The position numbers were made by a program, and so were the translations under genes. Under the pieces are notes generated by a model. That model did not search any database. It was not told the DNA's origin and saw only the letters and a program-made list of their open reading frames with translations. Shown here in pieces: positions 36,141 to 47,808 of a stretch of DNA of 64,000 bases. Source of the stretch: Atherinomorus stipes (lineage: Eukaryota > Chordata > Actinopteri > Atheriniformes > Atherinidae); assembly GCA_023101725.1 (NCBI GenBank), contig JALJCO010013382.1:77501-141500 (forward strand), in the 5' to 3' direction. Position 1 is the first letter of the stretch, and every line of letters starts with the position of its first letter.

Positions 36141-36674
36141 CAACTGTGAGGTGTCAGACTGGAGTATCTCAGGTTGCCAAAAAGCAGAATTGGACAATCT
36201 GTTCTTATCAGTGTGTAAAAAAGTCATTTGTGAACAATGTCCAAATTCAGTAATTTGTCAAAATAGCTCAAGGTAAACATTCTCAACTGCTGACAATTAG
36301 ACGTTTAGTATAGAGCAAATATTTCAGTGACTATTTACCTTTATTAAAGATTTGTAGAACTAAACATGGATGAGTTTTTTAACCCTTGTATTATGTTGAA
36401 AATATAATGACATTGATTATGTCACGGGTCATTTTGACCAATACTTTGTAAATCCATTCAGAACAGTCAAAAATAAGGTTAAAACAATTAACAAATGTTT
36501 TTCTGATTCGATAAATATATATTAAAGAGACAGGCAGTACAATTTTTAATTCCAAAACTATGTTTGATAACTTTAGATTGTGTTGCTTCAGTTAAAAATG
36601 AAAAAGAAAAAAAAATCTTCTTGTAAATACCAGGTGGCAAACTCCAGCAGGGAAAATTAAGGCCGATTTGGAGG

Positions 36675-37279
36675 TGCTGAAAACTGCAGTTCACTCCTCA
36701 TCCACTAGGGGCTGCAAAACAGCGCAAATCCCCATAGACTCCCATGTTAAAAAGACCAATTTCACCACAGAAATAAACATGTTTACAGCCTGGTTCAAAA
36801 AATTATTTTTGGTTTAATAGGTCAAGTTTACCTTCATGTCAACTGGGGGGGGGGGGGGGGGTATTTTCATAACTCATCCATTTAGATGCTATTTAATCTT
36901 GAAATTAAACATATTTAGGGGCATGTCCTTTTGATTGACGGGCTACCGTGTCGGCTCGTGGTTAGCTCCCTGCTCGCTCCTACTGTAGGAAGGCCTCAGC
37001 CAATAGCAGAGTAGCACAACAGCGGTCTTTCAGCTGTGTGTTTGAGCGTGCCTTACCTTTAGCCCGCTTATCTTTGTTAGCTTCTGTTAGCTCTGGGTTA
37101 GCTCAATTATCTCTTAGCTCAAAGTATGTTGGCAGTCAATCATTTGCCCCGACACTCACAGCGACCCTCCATTTGCTAATTTTGTATTTTTCGGACTCGC
37201 ATGAGCCAGCTAAGATGGTGACGGTGGGAACCGCCCAATGAGCTTCACTTTAACTCTCAACAATCCAGTGGGTCACATG
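36675..37279 (-). repeat. Dispersed repeat, inverted partner of 16280-16965
   Basis: Reads in the opposite direction to the 16 kb copy, with matching blocks CCCCATAGACTCCCATGTTA, CAGCCTGGTTCAAAAA and ATAACTCATCCATTTAGATG. A G-run at about 36846-36860 sits where the partner has A's. The far end has CCACCGTCACCATCTT in reverse complement. No protein. Confidence 0.7.
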
Positions 37280-37322
37280 AGCAGAAGCTTTGTTAAAAGA
37301 AAAAACCTCCATCTCTTGTTTG

Positions 37323-37326
<4 letters not shown>

Positions 37327-37380
<54 letters not shown>

Positions 37381-37398
37381 TGTGTGTGTGTGTGTGTG
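37327..37398. repeat. (TG)n microsatellite
   Basis: A TG tract of about 72 bp with one interruption (GGTG near 37377). Confidence 0.97.
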
Positions 37399-38724
37399 AA
37401 ATTTAAAGGCTTAAACATGTTTTTCCTTCCTGCATTATTATTTTTTCTTAATATAAATTTTGAATATGCATCACATAGACAGACATCAAGTGTGGATAAA
37501 TTATTGTTTTCATTTTTCATCTTGTAGTTGCTGTACTAACGGAAAATCATGTGAATCAGTAATTAATTCAGTAAATACGGTATTTTTGCAAGTTGCAGTT
37601 CCACATTAAGATTTTTTTTATAAAAACCACTCCTTACCAAACACATTGCCATCTTCGTCATGTGAATGTGCTGAGTCATGATCAGCCTTTCATGCACGTT
37701 TGCACATATTTTCCTGCATGTAAGCTTCCACCAGCAGGTTCTACCTTCACAGCTGAGTGCTTACAGTGCAGCAGTAACAAGATGAACATTTGTTAATCTG
37801 TCAGGAGAACTTAATAAGATTTCTCCCAAGCTGAGAAGTCAGCAAGTCTGTATCATCATCCTTCATGATCTGCCTGATGATTCACATTTTCTCTTCTCAG
37901 TGCCACGATGACCCAGTTTTCAAACGTTTATCATTAAAATTTAATATAACCGCTTTGCTCTCTTCATCTTTGAGAGTTTTAAAGAATTTCTACATTGACT
38001 TGCAGTAAGATTTCCTGGAGGTTTTCTGTAGAGGTAAAACAAGATGCCAAATTAGCACAAACGATGTTATCCTAACTTCTGCGAGAACTTGAGAGTAATA
38101 AATCTGTTAAGGAGCAGAGTTTCTTCAGGTTGTTTCAAAGCAAAGAGAACATCAAACATTCACTTAGTCTTGATCTTTATCCTCCTCACCTGCTATGTTG
38201 ATCCCTTAAAGCTGATCATCTCCTTGTTTTGACTTAAGTATAGATAATTTTGTATAGATGATGTAAAGCAGATCGTGCCAAGAAAATAACTTGCCATTAA
38301 TGTATGGTGTTTTTGTTCAAATGTAAGATTATTTCAACAAACTCAAACTGAATCCATAGTTAGTTTAGTTGACTCAGCGACTTTTCGCTAACAAAAACAA
38401 CATAACTAACAAAGAACTAATGCAAGAAGACAAAAAAATGTGGCCTAGTTTAGCTGTTTGGAAAGTCAAGACGAGTTGGAGAAGATTCAGTCAGACTTAA
38501 TCTCCATGTGTAGTAAAGAGGAGGGTGCACATATTTAATTGTCCCCTGGGAGGACGGTACATTTAGCTCAAATGTACTCTTATAAAATGGCTGTGTCAAC
38601 ACCACAGAGAAAGAAAAGCCGATGGGCACATTTTGTATTTGATGTGAGGCCGAAAAAGGTGCCTTGTAAACTATGAGAGGCGAACAATCTGAAGCAAAAT
38701 TTGCAAGCTGGTCCAATTGTAACT
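37399..38724. other. Unassigned sequence
   Basis: About 1.3 kb. No gene or repeat recognised. Confidence 0.5.
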
Positions 38725-38812
38725 GCTGCCTTTTGGCCAGGACTCCCTTGGAAAAGAGGTTTTCAATCTCTATGGGACTTCCCTGGTAAAATAAAGGTAA
38801 AATTAAATAAAA
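38725..38812 (+). repeat. LINE 3' tail fragment
   Basis: TTTTGGCCAGGACTCCCTTG, GAAAAGAGGTTTTCAATCTC and GGGACTTCCCTGGTAAAATA followed by repeated AAATAAA: the characteristic A-rich 3' end of a fish LINE. No coding sequence. Confidence 0.6.
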
Positions 38813-39641
38813 TAAACCTTGTCAAAACATCCTACAACATAATTATTAGACATATCTGCCAATCTGTGATACACCATCAAAAATAATACTAGATATCTTT
38901 TCATACAAATCTTTATGTCACAGGTGTTTTAAAATAAAAAAAGGAAATTAATTTATACAGGTAGCATTCGTCAACAATGTATATGACCCCATCACAGTAT
39001 TCAATTATATATATCTATGTAGGAGGATGTCTTGAATATCATGTAAATTACTCTATTATGCTGTGTAATAATGAAAAACTCAAAATACCGTTAATATACC
39101 ATTTCTATTAAAACACATAAAATAGATTTAAAATGAGAGTGATTGCTTTATTTTACAACTACGAGGTACAGCTGTTAAACTAGAGGGTAGCATGAATTTA
39201 TGGATGTCCTCACCCCACATTGAGAATATGCTTCTGTGTTTTGTGCATGTGCAAGCAGCAGTACAAGAGCACTTCTATGCAGCAATGCACAATGCTTCTC
39301 ATGGCCGACACCGAAATCAAAGCTGAAAATTATATTCATTCCTTGTGCAAAATTAGAAAAGTACTTCTGCCGCATCTGCTGGAGATCCAGTAGTTGCCAG
39401 AGACGTCATAATGATGCACAGTGGTTGTCCCGCAGATTAAAAAAAAGGAAAACAAACAAAAAAACATCATTCCACAGGTTTGCCACCGAACAGCAGCAGT
39501 TATATATTGTTTAATTATATTGATAACTATTTTATTTACATTAGATATTTCTGTATTTCCTCATTTCAGGGAGCCTTTTAAGATCTAGCTAGGGACAACA
39601 GATGGAAGCTAGCTAGCCTTTTGGCTAAATTTGGCATATTC
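38813..39641. other. Unassigned AT-rich sequence
   Basis: About 830 bases; no gene supported. Confidence 0.45.
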
Positions 39642-40091
39642 ATGCTGCGTTCCATTAGAACTCAGAACTCGGAAATTCCTAGTTCGAAGTAGGAAGTTTC
39701 TGGAACGGCCCCCACAGGTGGACAATCCTGCCACCTCCGAGTAAAGATTTAAAGATGGCCGCGCCCAGTGTTAGCAGTCAGGTTAGCAGTTGTAGAAGCT
39801 TCTGTAATGATACATTTATTTAATCTATTTTTTGTTCAACTCAATTCAGTCATACACGTGGTATTGTTTGATATAGATGCAGGGGGAAGCTGCTGTAGTG
39901 TAATTTACATTTTTCATGTGGTATGTGAACTATAATTCCAGCTGTACCAACAATGGCTAATAACATTAGCCACAGTAAACACGTTGTTTTGCCAGGATTT
40001 TCCGACCAGTGAATTGGAACGCAAGTTGGTCCGGTGTGACGTCACCCCCCAGTTCCCACTTCCCAGTTCCGAGGAAAATGGAACGCAGCAT
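39642..40091. mobile_element. Inverted-repeat MITE (ATGCTGCGTTCC ends)
   Basis: This 450-bp element has ends ATGCTGCGTTCCATTAGAAC and, reverse-complemented from the right, ATGCTGCGTTCCATTTTCCT, followed on both sides by CTCRGAACTSGGAA-type text. The interior contains GATGGCCGCGCCCAG. The target duplication is not clear, so the superfamily (Harbinger or hAT) is open. Confidence 0.8.
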
Positions 40092-41572
40092 TAGAGGGTT
40101 TCTTTGTTTTATATACTCTGTCACAATCAACTAAACAACATTTTAAGAATATCAATAATCAATATTCAGTTTTAAAGCCAATATCAGCCAATAAGATATC
40201 GGGTAGTGGGACAAAACGTTAAACACCGACCTCCCTGAACTCAAAGGTTAGCATGCTAAAGCTAATGTTACAGCATGAACTACAGGTGCTTTTGCAAGGC
40301 TGTAAATTTAAAGATGCTGTCATGTGGCGCAGCTGTCAATATAGCCATGTTATTTTGACATTCATTCAAGTTTTATTTCTTTTTTTGGAGTGTGCTCGCT
40401 GTAAGTTTGGCTAGCAGTCAAGATTCCTCTCTAATTCTCCAAACTGAGAGCACTCTGACCACTGTTTCTGCAGATAAGACTGACTACTCACAAGGGCTTT
40501 AGGAAAAACGAAAATCCCTCTAAACTCCTCACGGACAGAAAATGTCAAAGTATTTAACTTCAATAAGCAAGAAATAATTATTTGAATCACATCCAGATTA
40601 ATTTTGGGGATGAATCCAGACTGTTGGAAATCTGATGCAAGATGTTGTAACACGCTGGCGTAAAATCCAAAAGTGCCCCTACGGGTGTGCTGATCTGGAC
40701 AAATGCTGTTGCAAGAGGGAGACTTACTTATCAGCATCAATTAATTTGGTAATGACTTCTTCCAGGGAGTTTGTTTCAGCCATGTGTGTGTTTGTGTTAG
40801 AGGGAGAGACATAATCCAGCTGTGTGGTAAGTCGGCCAGCAACAGGAGAGTCCAGCTGAGCACAGCGAAGAGATCACTGGGGAAAAGGAGAGATGAGGGG
40901 AGTGGGAGGAGGGTTAAAAGAAAAATATGAGAAAGGTGAAAGCGGGGGGGGGGGGGGGGTGTAAATACAGGATGCAAAACATATCAACACAAAGAAGCTG
41001 AGGAGAAAACACGATGACGAAATAAAGGCAAAGGAGGCCGTGGGGAGGATGCAATGTAAGAAAATGACGTTAATGTTGCTTGGAAACGCTTCAATGGATA
41101 AGCATAACATATAGTAATGTCCAAGTTTAATTGTGGTTAAGTTTGGTTATTTGGTGCAAATGAAAGGGTTTTATACACAAGGAGCCTTTTGGCTGGGAGG
41201 CAGATGAGATTTAGGCGATTTTTTTGTGTGTGCCATAACCACTTATGTAGAGCCATAATATGATTAGGATTTCTAAGTAGAGAGACTGGAAACAGAGAAA
41301 CAAAGTGGGCAGCTCTCTGTAAAACTTAGATATACAGTACCTCCTACTTTTTTCCATTATCCTGTGCAACCTGTGACGGATAAATCAGAAAAGTCAGTAG
41401 CTTGTCAACAGCAGTGACTCATTTCTTTATCAGATAGCGACATTACCTCAGAACTCAAACTATTTCTACAGGAAATCTTAAGAGTATAATCATTTTCACA
41501 GTAGTTTCCACATCACTTGCTTACCTAAATCCCAGGTTTTACTTTTATCAACAGCTTGCAGGCTCAGAAACT
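40092..41572. other. Unassigned sequence with poly-G run
   Basis: Includes a 16-nt G-run at about 40944-40959. Open frames across it are artefacts. No gene supported. Confidence 0.45.
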
Positions 41573-41576
41573 TTAA

Positions 41577-42020
41577 AGGGGACGTTCATTTTTTTCAATC
41601 TGCACCTATTTTCTAGCATGAAATATGTTCATTTACTCACCCAGACAGTTTTGGTGTAACTTGAATTCCTTTGGGAGATATATTTAAGATCCACTTGAGA
41701 TCAGCGTATGTCCAATATAATGGAAATGATGGGGACGAATCACCACAAAAAAAGCCGCTACGAGCTTAAGGGGGGGTCCGACTAATGTTTCACAACAAAA
41801 CGTTGGTGAAATGAAGGAGTTTGTGGCAGATAATGCCTTATTTAGAGGCTGCGCGCAGTTGCCCGCATCACTTACATTATATTGGACATACACTGATCTT
41901 GAGTGGATCTGAATATCTCCTAAAGGAATTTAAGTTGCACCAAAACTGTCTGGGTGAGTAAATGAACAGATTTCATGCTAGAAAATAGATCCAGATTGAA
42001 AAAAAAAACAAACTTCCCCT
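41577..42020. mobile_element. Fold-back element with about 160-bp arms
   Basis: The left arm (41577 to about 41740) and right arm (about 41865 to 42020) are inverted copies: shared blocks include TTTCTAGCATGAAAT, GTTCATTTACTCACCCAGAC and CATTATATTGGACATAC (in opposite sense). Outer ends are AGGGGACGTT and AGGGGAAGTT. Flanks are TTAA (41573-41576) and TTCA (42021-42024). A diverged single-arm relative is at 51250-51500. No coding. Confidence 0.85.
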
Positions 42021-42736
42021 TTCAGGGCATGAAAAGGGGGCGTGTGGTATTCACTAAACAGGACAGGATGCTTTGAATCACTACCGAGGTGATGGTAAAA
42101 CAGCGAGCTTATTCAACATTAGGTGCTACGTAAAATAAGTTTAAAACTGGGAAAGAGTGGTTGATATTGGCTGGAGTTGGAGGAGGGGAGTGGGAACTCT
42201 AGAGGGTGAAAGATTGGAAGGATGTCCTGTTTGGGTCATGTGCCTCAGAGTTTTTTACTGTGGGAAAATGTGTGTGTGCATGCGTGTATATATGTATAAG
42301 TGTTTGTGTGTGGTCTGGTTTAACTAACTGTGAGAACTGGGTTTAGAAGGCCCAATGCTCTTGTAAGATTTGGGATGTCGTCATATTTTTAGTAATTTGG
42401 GAGTTGAATGTTATGGCTAAGTACATTTTACTGAGAACCTCCTTCAACTAATGTAAGGCAAACTCGTGTTTTTGCAGATGCAGAGCTTCCCCGCTGTTAG
42501 CGTACACATGTATGCACAGCATGTGTGTTTTGTGTGGGTGGAAAAAAAAAAAAAAAACTCCCCACTCTTGGGCCCCAGTAGAAAAACACAAATGCTCCAG
42601 AACTTTGCTATTAATTATAAACCAAAACATACCACATGACCCATGTAGCAATAAGTCAGACTTTATACTCAACATGAAAATTGGAACCACTTCTGAAACC
42701 ATGATGGACACAGTTATGTTAAACCCACACACACAC

Positions 42737-42780
<44 letters not shown>

Positions 42781-44062
42781 ACTATGTCCAATTTTATTTA
42801 AAAGTTTGAAGGGACAGGACATAAGAAATATTCTTGTACTTACTTTTCTAAAACCTAATGTATGAAACTGTCTTGTTTAAAAGAGACTAGTGCAGATAAC
42901 ATGATAGTATTGTGCATTTTTGCTTGTGTTGAATCAGTTTAGGTTTATATTACAATATATTTTTGTCCATCTTTTTATTTTAACCCCTATAATATGATAT
43001 AATGTACAGTAATTTAAACTTAATTAATGCAACAAAAAATTAGATGAACCATAAATTTAAAAAAGATAAAGATCTTTAGTGAAAAATCTCCCAACTAATT
43101 AGGCTAATTGGCAACTCTTCATGTAGGAGACTGGGTACAAACGGAGCATCCCAGAGAGGCTGAATTTCTCTGAAATAAACATAGAAAATCAACAACTTTA
43201 TGAGAGACTTTGTAGGCAAATAGTTTAACTGCTTATTATAAAATTTAGGAATTTCATAATCCACAACACATGTTGAAAAAAAAAATCTGAATATAAAAGA
43301 TTCAGAAGAAATCTCTGTAGACAAAGAACAAAGCTTAAACACAATAATGAAAGACCGGTGGAAATAACAGCATTGTTTAATTCACTGCAGCATCAAAAGT
43401 TAAAACTTGGCCCTGAGAAGAAAACGTTCAAAGCAGATCCAGAAAGCAGCTGCTTCTTTGCAGCTTGCTAAACCAAATTTTTAAAAAGCAAGAATTCGTG
43501 ATGGTTTTGGAGTCCACTGATGTATATGAAGAGACCATCATTGTTATCATCACTGAACAGTACACAGATACTGGAGCAGCATGTGCTGTGCATGATGCGT
43601 TGCCCAGTTCAGCAAATCTGCCTGAGCATCCAGCTTGTTCTCTCTGAACAGGAAAGGGGACTCTGGAGCAAATCATATTGCCAAGCAGCTATAAGCAGCT
43701 TGGCACCATGACCAGGCCCTTCTGGATGTGGCAGAGATGATTTTCAGTGCTGTGGCTAACAACAAACTGACCTTTAACCAAAAGAAATTCTCCTTTTAAC
43801 GCCTGGAAAGAATTCAGAGCCCAACTCCAAACCATCAAAGTCTGTTCCTTCAGCTTCAGACTGGGATCTGTGAACCGATTTAGCAAAAAAAAATGGAAAT
43901 GCTAAGACCATCCAACGCCAGCCTCTTTGGGGCTGGATGCCATACTCACATCCATTTCCTCAGAGCAGGTTCCAGTTGAACTTCCAGTTTCCTGGCAGGA
44001 TCGAATGGAAGCAGCCCTTGGAACTGGGATGTAAAAGGCTTTGTTACACGCTACTTCTGCAA
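42021..44062. other. Unassigned sequence with (CA)n
   Basis: About 2 kb. Holds an imperfect (CA)n at 42725-42776 and a 16-nt poly-A at about 42542. Frames at 43430-43710 show no recognisable domain. Confidence 0.45.
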
Positions 44063-44174
44063 GACCTTCGTCCTTCTTTGTAGCTCCTTTTATGCTAAGC
44101 AGGATGAAGATCTTGCATGTTACCTCTGCAAGATCTTTTTCCAAAGCATGAAAGGAGCTACAAAGAGGAAGGTC
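44063..44174. repeat. Nested hairpin, about 112 nt
   Basis: Outer arms 44063-44095 and 44146-44174 pair through CTTTGTAGCTCCTTT...ATGC and its complement. Inside, AAGATCTTGCA (44107-44117) pairs perfectly with TGCAAGATCTT (44127-44137). Diverged pieces of the same text recur near 44435-44475. Function unknown; it is probably a relic of an inverted-repeat element. Confidence 0.8.
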
Positions 44175-45786
44175 ATCAAGCGTCCTAAGCAGCTGTCCAA
44201 CAGCTCTTGGTAAGGGGCTTTTCCACATCAGGACCTGGTCATGGTGGCAGCAGTAGAGACCATCATTAGTGTTGTGTCCTAACAAGCACATTTGTAGTCA
44301 ATGCAAACAGCTGAAGTACCAGGAACTAGTTAATCAGTGTTGGAGGAAGATGTAGTTTGACATCCTAGTTCTGTAACCCCACAGAAGGATGATGAAGCTT
44401 CGCTGTAACCTCCCTGTGAAACACCAACACCCTTTTTTAGCATTATAAGAGCTGCAAAGAGGAAAGAGGAGGGCTAAAGAGGAAGGGTCCTTGGGCCCAA
44501 TGTTACTTGGACACATCAGGACACCAGTTGGGCTGCCTAAGTGATGGCATCTGAGTTGAGACTTAAGACTTGAGACACCCGATTACCTCAGCAAACATCA
44601 CTGATGATGTGTTCCAGCACATCTATGGATCTACAGTACATAAGACAGGCCATATGAGCGTAACCTTTGTGTTGCTGTGTTAGTCCTGCAATGGATGGAT
44701 AGTCCTTTCTAAAGTATCTATTTTAAGCTAAGAGCACTTTCGGTATCACAATGCTAGAAACTGACATCAACCTTGAAAAGCTAGTCGCTTTGTGTGTTAC
44801 CAGCATCGCTCCCATCACAGTAGAACAGGTCTGCATGGAAGCCTGGCACACTCACACTTCCTGCACTGCTTTTGGTCAAAATCATTGGGTCAACCCACTT
44901 CCCTGTATTCTTCTGTCAACTCTGGGAAAAAGCTTTAATATCCTTCCTGCGTCTAAGACACTGGCTGACGAGGCCTTGTGAAAAGCCATCCACTCTCGTT
45001 GTGTCTCCTTCACCCCAGAGTGAACTATTGTCCCCCCTGTTTGCAACTCTAAACTCTGTTGTTTTGTCACCAAGAAGAAACAAAAAACTCTTGCGTTGTT
45101 TCCTGGACAGTATTGAATAGAATAAATATTGCCTGATATCTTGCCATTTGTTTGTTTAGGTGGAGTCATTAATGGTAGAGGGATTGTTTTGTGGTCAGAG
45201 AGTTCGTTGCTGCCAGTTTCGCGTCTCCCAGTCCACCCAATGGGAGATAAGACTGAGTTTCTACAGCAGTGTCAACACCACTGACCGTCACTCATGGACA
45301 ACGATGACCGCATTGTTTGACTGAGTTTATTTATGATGCAAGATAAGATTTGAAACTCGGTTTTCTCTGTATTGTTTCAAAGGTTTACACAGACACACAG
45401 TTGTATGCTTGTTTGTCTAGGCTGGAATAATACTGTTTTCTTAATAAAAAGAATAGTTACTGGATGCAGATAGACACAAATGTCTAAACTCTCCCATGGT
45501 TCTAATATGTTGGGAAAACTGGCTGTGATTTTGTTCATTTTTCTTTGTATAATTTGTCCAATTTAAGCTCAGAATTGGAGATAATTCAATATAAAGAAGA
45601 CAATTGGACAGCCCACTGCCAGGACAATGAGGTGTCTGTGTCTTTTAAAACTGTTTTACAAGTGCAGTTCATCAAAAAATAAGTGTTTAAAACCAAAATT
45701 GGAAAACAGCCATCTATCTCATCTCAAATAATTATCTCCCCTCAGTCCTTGGGCAGAATAAAAAGAGAAGAAGCCGATGTCTCCAT
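44175..45786. other. Unassigned sequence
   Basis: Beyond the related text near 44435-44475, nothing recognised. Confidence 0.4.
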
Positions 45787-46230
45787 CAAGGATCACCAAC
45801 TCCGGACCTTTCGGGCCAGTATCCTTCAGGTTTTAGATGTTTCTCTGATGCAGTATTACTTAATTCTGGTCCTCAGGACCCAATGCCCTGCATGTCTCAG
45901 AGGCAACTCTACTTTCACACACCTGAATCAAATGAATGGCTCGTTAACAGGCTTGCACAGACCTTGACGAGGAAGTTCATTAATCTGAATCAGATGTGTT
46001 GGAGCAGGACCGCATAGATGACATGTTGGGCATTGGGTCCTGAGGACCGGAATCGAGAAACACTGCTCTAATGCAACACACCTGATTCAAATTAAATGGT
46101 TCTCAACAGCCTTTTAAGTTCTGCACAAGTCTTTTAATGACCCATTAATTTGAGTCAGGTGTGTTGCAGCAGGGAAACATGTAAAACCTGCAGGATACTG
46201 GTCCAAGAGGACTGGAGAAGGTGATCCTTG
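45787..46230. mobile_element. hAT-type MITE (outer), interrupted
   Basis: Ends CAAGGATCACCAACTCCGGA and (reverse-complemented right) CAAGGATCACCTTCTCCAGT. The interior shares GACTCAAATTAATGGG (in reverse complement) and the CAGGTGTGTTGCAGCAGGG motif with 16055 and 28983. It is split by a second element at 45851-46065. Its own target duplication is not recognisable, so it is older. Confidence 0.72.
45851..46065. mobile_element. hAT-type MITE (inner, nested)
   Basis: A 215-bp element with inverted ends: CAGTATTACTTAATTCTGGT and (from the right) CAGTGTTTCTCGATTCCGGT, then the longer match CCTCAGGACCCAATGCCC on both sides. It is flanked by CTCTGATG and CTCTAATG, an 8-bp duplication with one mismatch. 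It lies inside the older element 45787-46230. Confidence 0.85.
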
Positions 46231-46273
46231 GTGTAGAGAATATAAAGACCATGAATATGTACTGTAATCTGAA

Positions 46274-46300
46274 GGGGGGGGGGGGGGGTAAAAAAAAAAA
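46274..46300. repeat. Poly-G then poly-A run
   Basis: 15 G (46274-46288), TA and about 11 A. Confidence 0.95.
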
Positions 46301-46425
46301 ACTCAAATCATTGTTTAATTTACTCTAGTGTTAATTTATCTGTTAATATGTTTTTGTATTTTATTGTTTTATCTCTTTTTGTGTTTTTATTTTATTTTCT
46401 TACCTGCGGTGGGACTAAAGGCTAC

Positions 46426-46940
46426 AGTATACTTCTCAGACTACGTAATGCATTATCCAACTGCGTAACGAGGGAGACCCCTCCAGCCTTCATAGTTCTC
46501 CATCATGCTGCCGGATATACAGTACAATTTCCCGCCCGATAAGTAGGGGTCGCTACACAAGACTGACCTACTCATGTGATGCTGTCCGAGAGAGAAAGAC
46601 TGTTGTTGCTGCAGCTGAATAACAGAGATACTTTTGATGCAAAATAAAGACAATGGGGCAATTTTGGTATTTCCTCACTTCTTCAGCCAAACGCTCTTCG
46701 GCTGGACTCATATCTACGTCTTCGTAGGCTAGCTGGTTTAAAAATGGCGCTGCTACTGTTTACATAGAGGTAGACCAATCACGGCCTTGCCGTCTTCGTC
46801 GTCCCTTGACGGAGTGACGGACACTTAAGAAATATTTCGTGCAGCCAGAGACGACGGAGAGGCTCTCCGACAGGCTCTCCGTAGACGTAGAGGGCTCTCT
46901 GTAACCTACGTAGAGCACTTTACGGACGACTATAAATTAG
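46426..46940. repeat. CpG-rich transposon-like segment
   Basis: Unusually CpG-rich for the window, with internally repeated text (CTCTCCGTAGACGTAGAGG, CTACGTAGAG, GACGACGGAGAGG). It resembles a DNA transposon derivative, but terminal repeats are only weakly matched, so boundaries are approximate. Confidence 0.35.
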
Positions 46941-46959
46941 GACTTATCTGGGTGTGGGG

Positions 46960-47240
46960 TTTCTTTGCTCCAAAAAAAGGAAAAAATCTCATTTGGCAAA
47001 GGGTCCACCAAAAATAAATCAAAGGCACTCTGGAGAATTATCAAACTATCAAAAAGCCTTTATTAATTCATGGCAAAACACAAAAATCTAAAAGGACTGA
47101 CACGTTGCGACCCTCTGGGTCTTCATCAGGGTTAGTGTCTGCTGTGATCCATACACCTGTGTTAAATCTGGGTGATTGAGTTATCCTCCACCCACCTAAG
47201 TGCTCATTGGTTGTAAATAAGGAAGTGCCTAAAAAAAAAA
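46960..47240 (-). repeat. Retroelement-like repeat with hammerhead-like motif
   Basis: On the minus strand, CTGATGA (complement of 47123-47129) is followed by a stem GACCC-aga-GGGTC and then GCAACG, recalling the hammerhead ribozyme core CUGAUGA-stem II-GAAA. Penelope-like retroelements are known to carry such motifs. Here one invariant A is C, and stem I cannot be drawn well, so activity is unlikely. Flanking text AATAAAGGCTTTTTGATAG continues the repeat. Confidence 0.45.
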
Positions 47241-47694
47241 AGATAACATCCAGATAACTCTAGACAACAGCAACACCATTTGATCAAAAGAGCACCTGGA
47301 GAAACCATAATCAAGGACCCAGCAGCGCTTTCAAACTGGTGTCAAGACTATAAATCAGGCTTTAGGATGGAAAGTAGGTTTTGAAAGGAGCCCTGTTAGC
47401 TTAAAAACATTAGTCTGTTAGCTGCAACTCATCTAAGCTGTGATTTCTTCTTTTGATATGCCAGCAACTTGGATTTCCATGTCAAACTGACAAATTTACC
47501 TCTCCAATTTAAGGAAAGTTGTGAAATTATTCTCTTTGTAAGTACTGACAAAGTGTCTGAAAGAAGTATTATCTCAAAATCTCTGAAAATTTGTTCCTGT
47601 GGAGTTATTCAGTTCTAAATTGTGTCATTCAGTAGTACTTCTGACATGGTGTTGTGCTGTTAAGTGAGTTCATTTAGCACAAAGTGAGCCTTAA

Positions 47695-47804
47695 AGGTAC
47701 AATCCACTTCATCATGGGTCAATATCTGTGTATTACTGTCATTCATATTGACATAGAAGGCAGTTTTAAATGGAAGAATCGACTTTTAGTGAACATTTTG
47801 CCCT
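47695..47804. mobile_element. Short TTAA-flanked MITE candidate
   Basis: A 110-bp segment starting AGGTACAATCC and, from the other side, AGGGCAAAATG, with exact TTAA at 47691-47694 and 47805-47808. The inverted-repeat match is weak beyond about 9 bp, but it shares its first five bases with family 2 at 6182. Confidence 0.5.
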
Positions 47805-47808
47805 TTAA

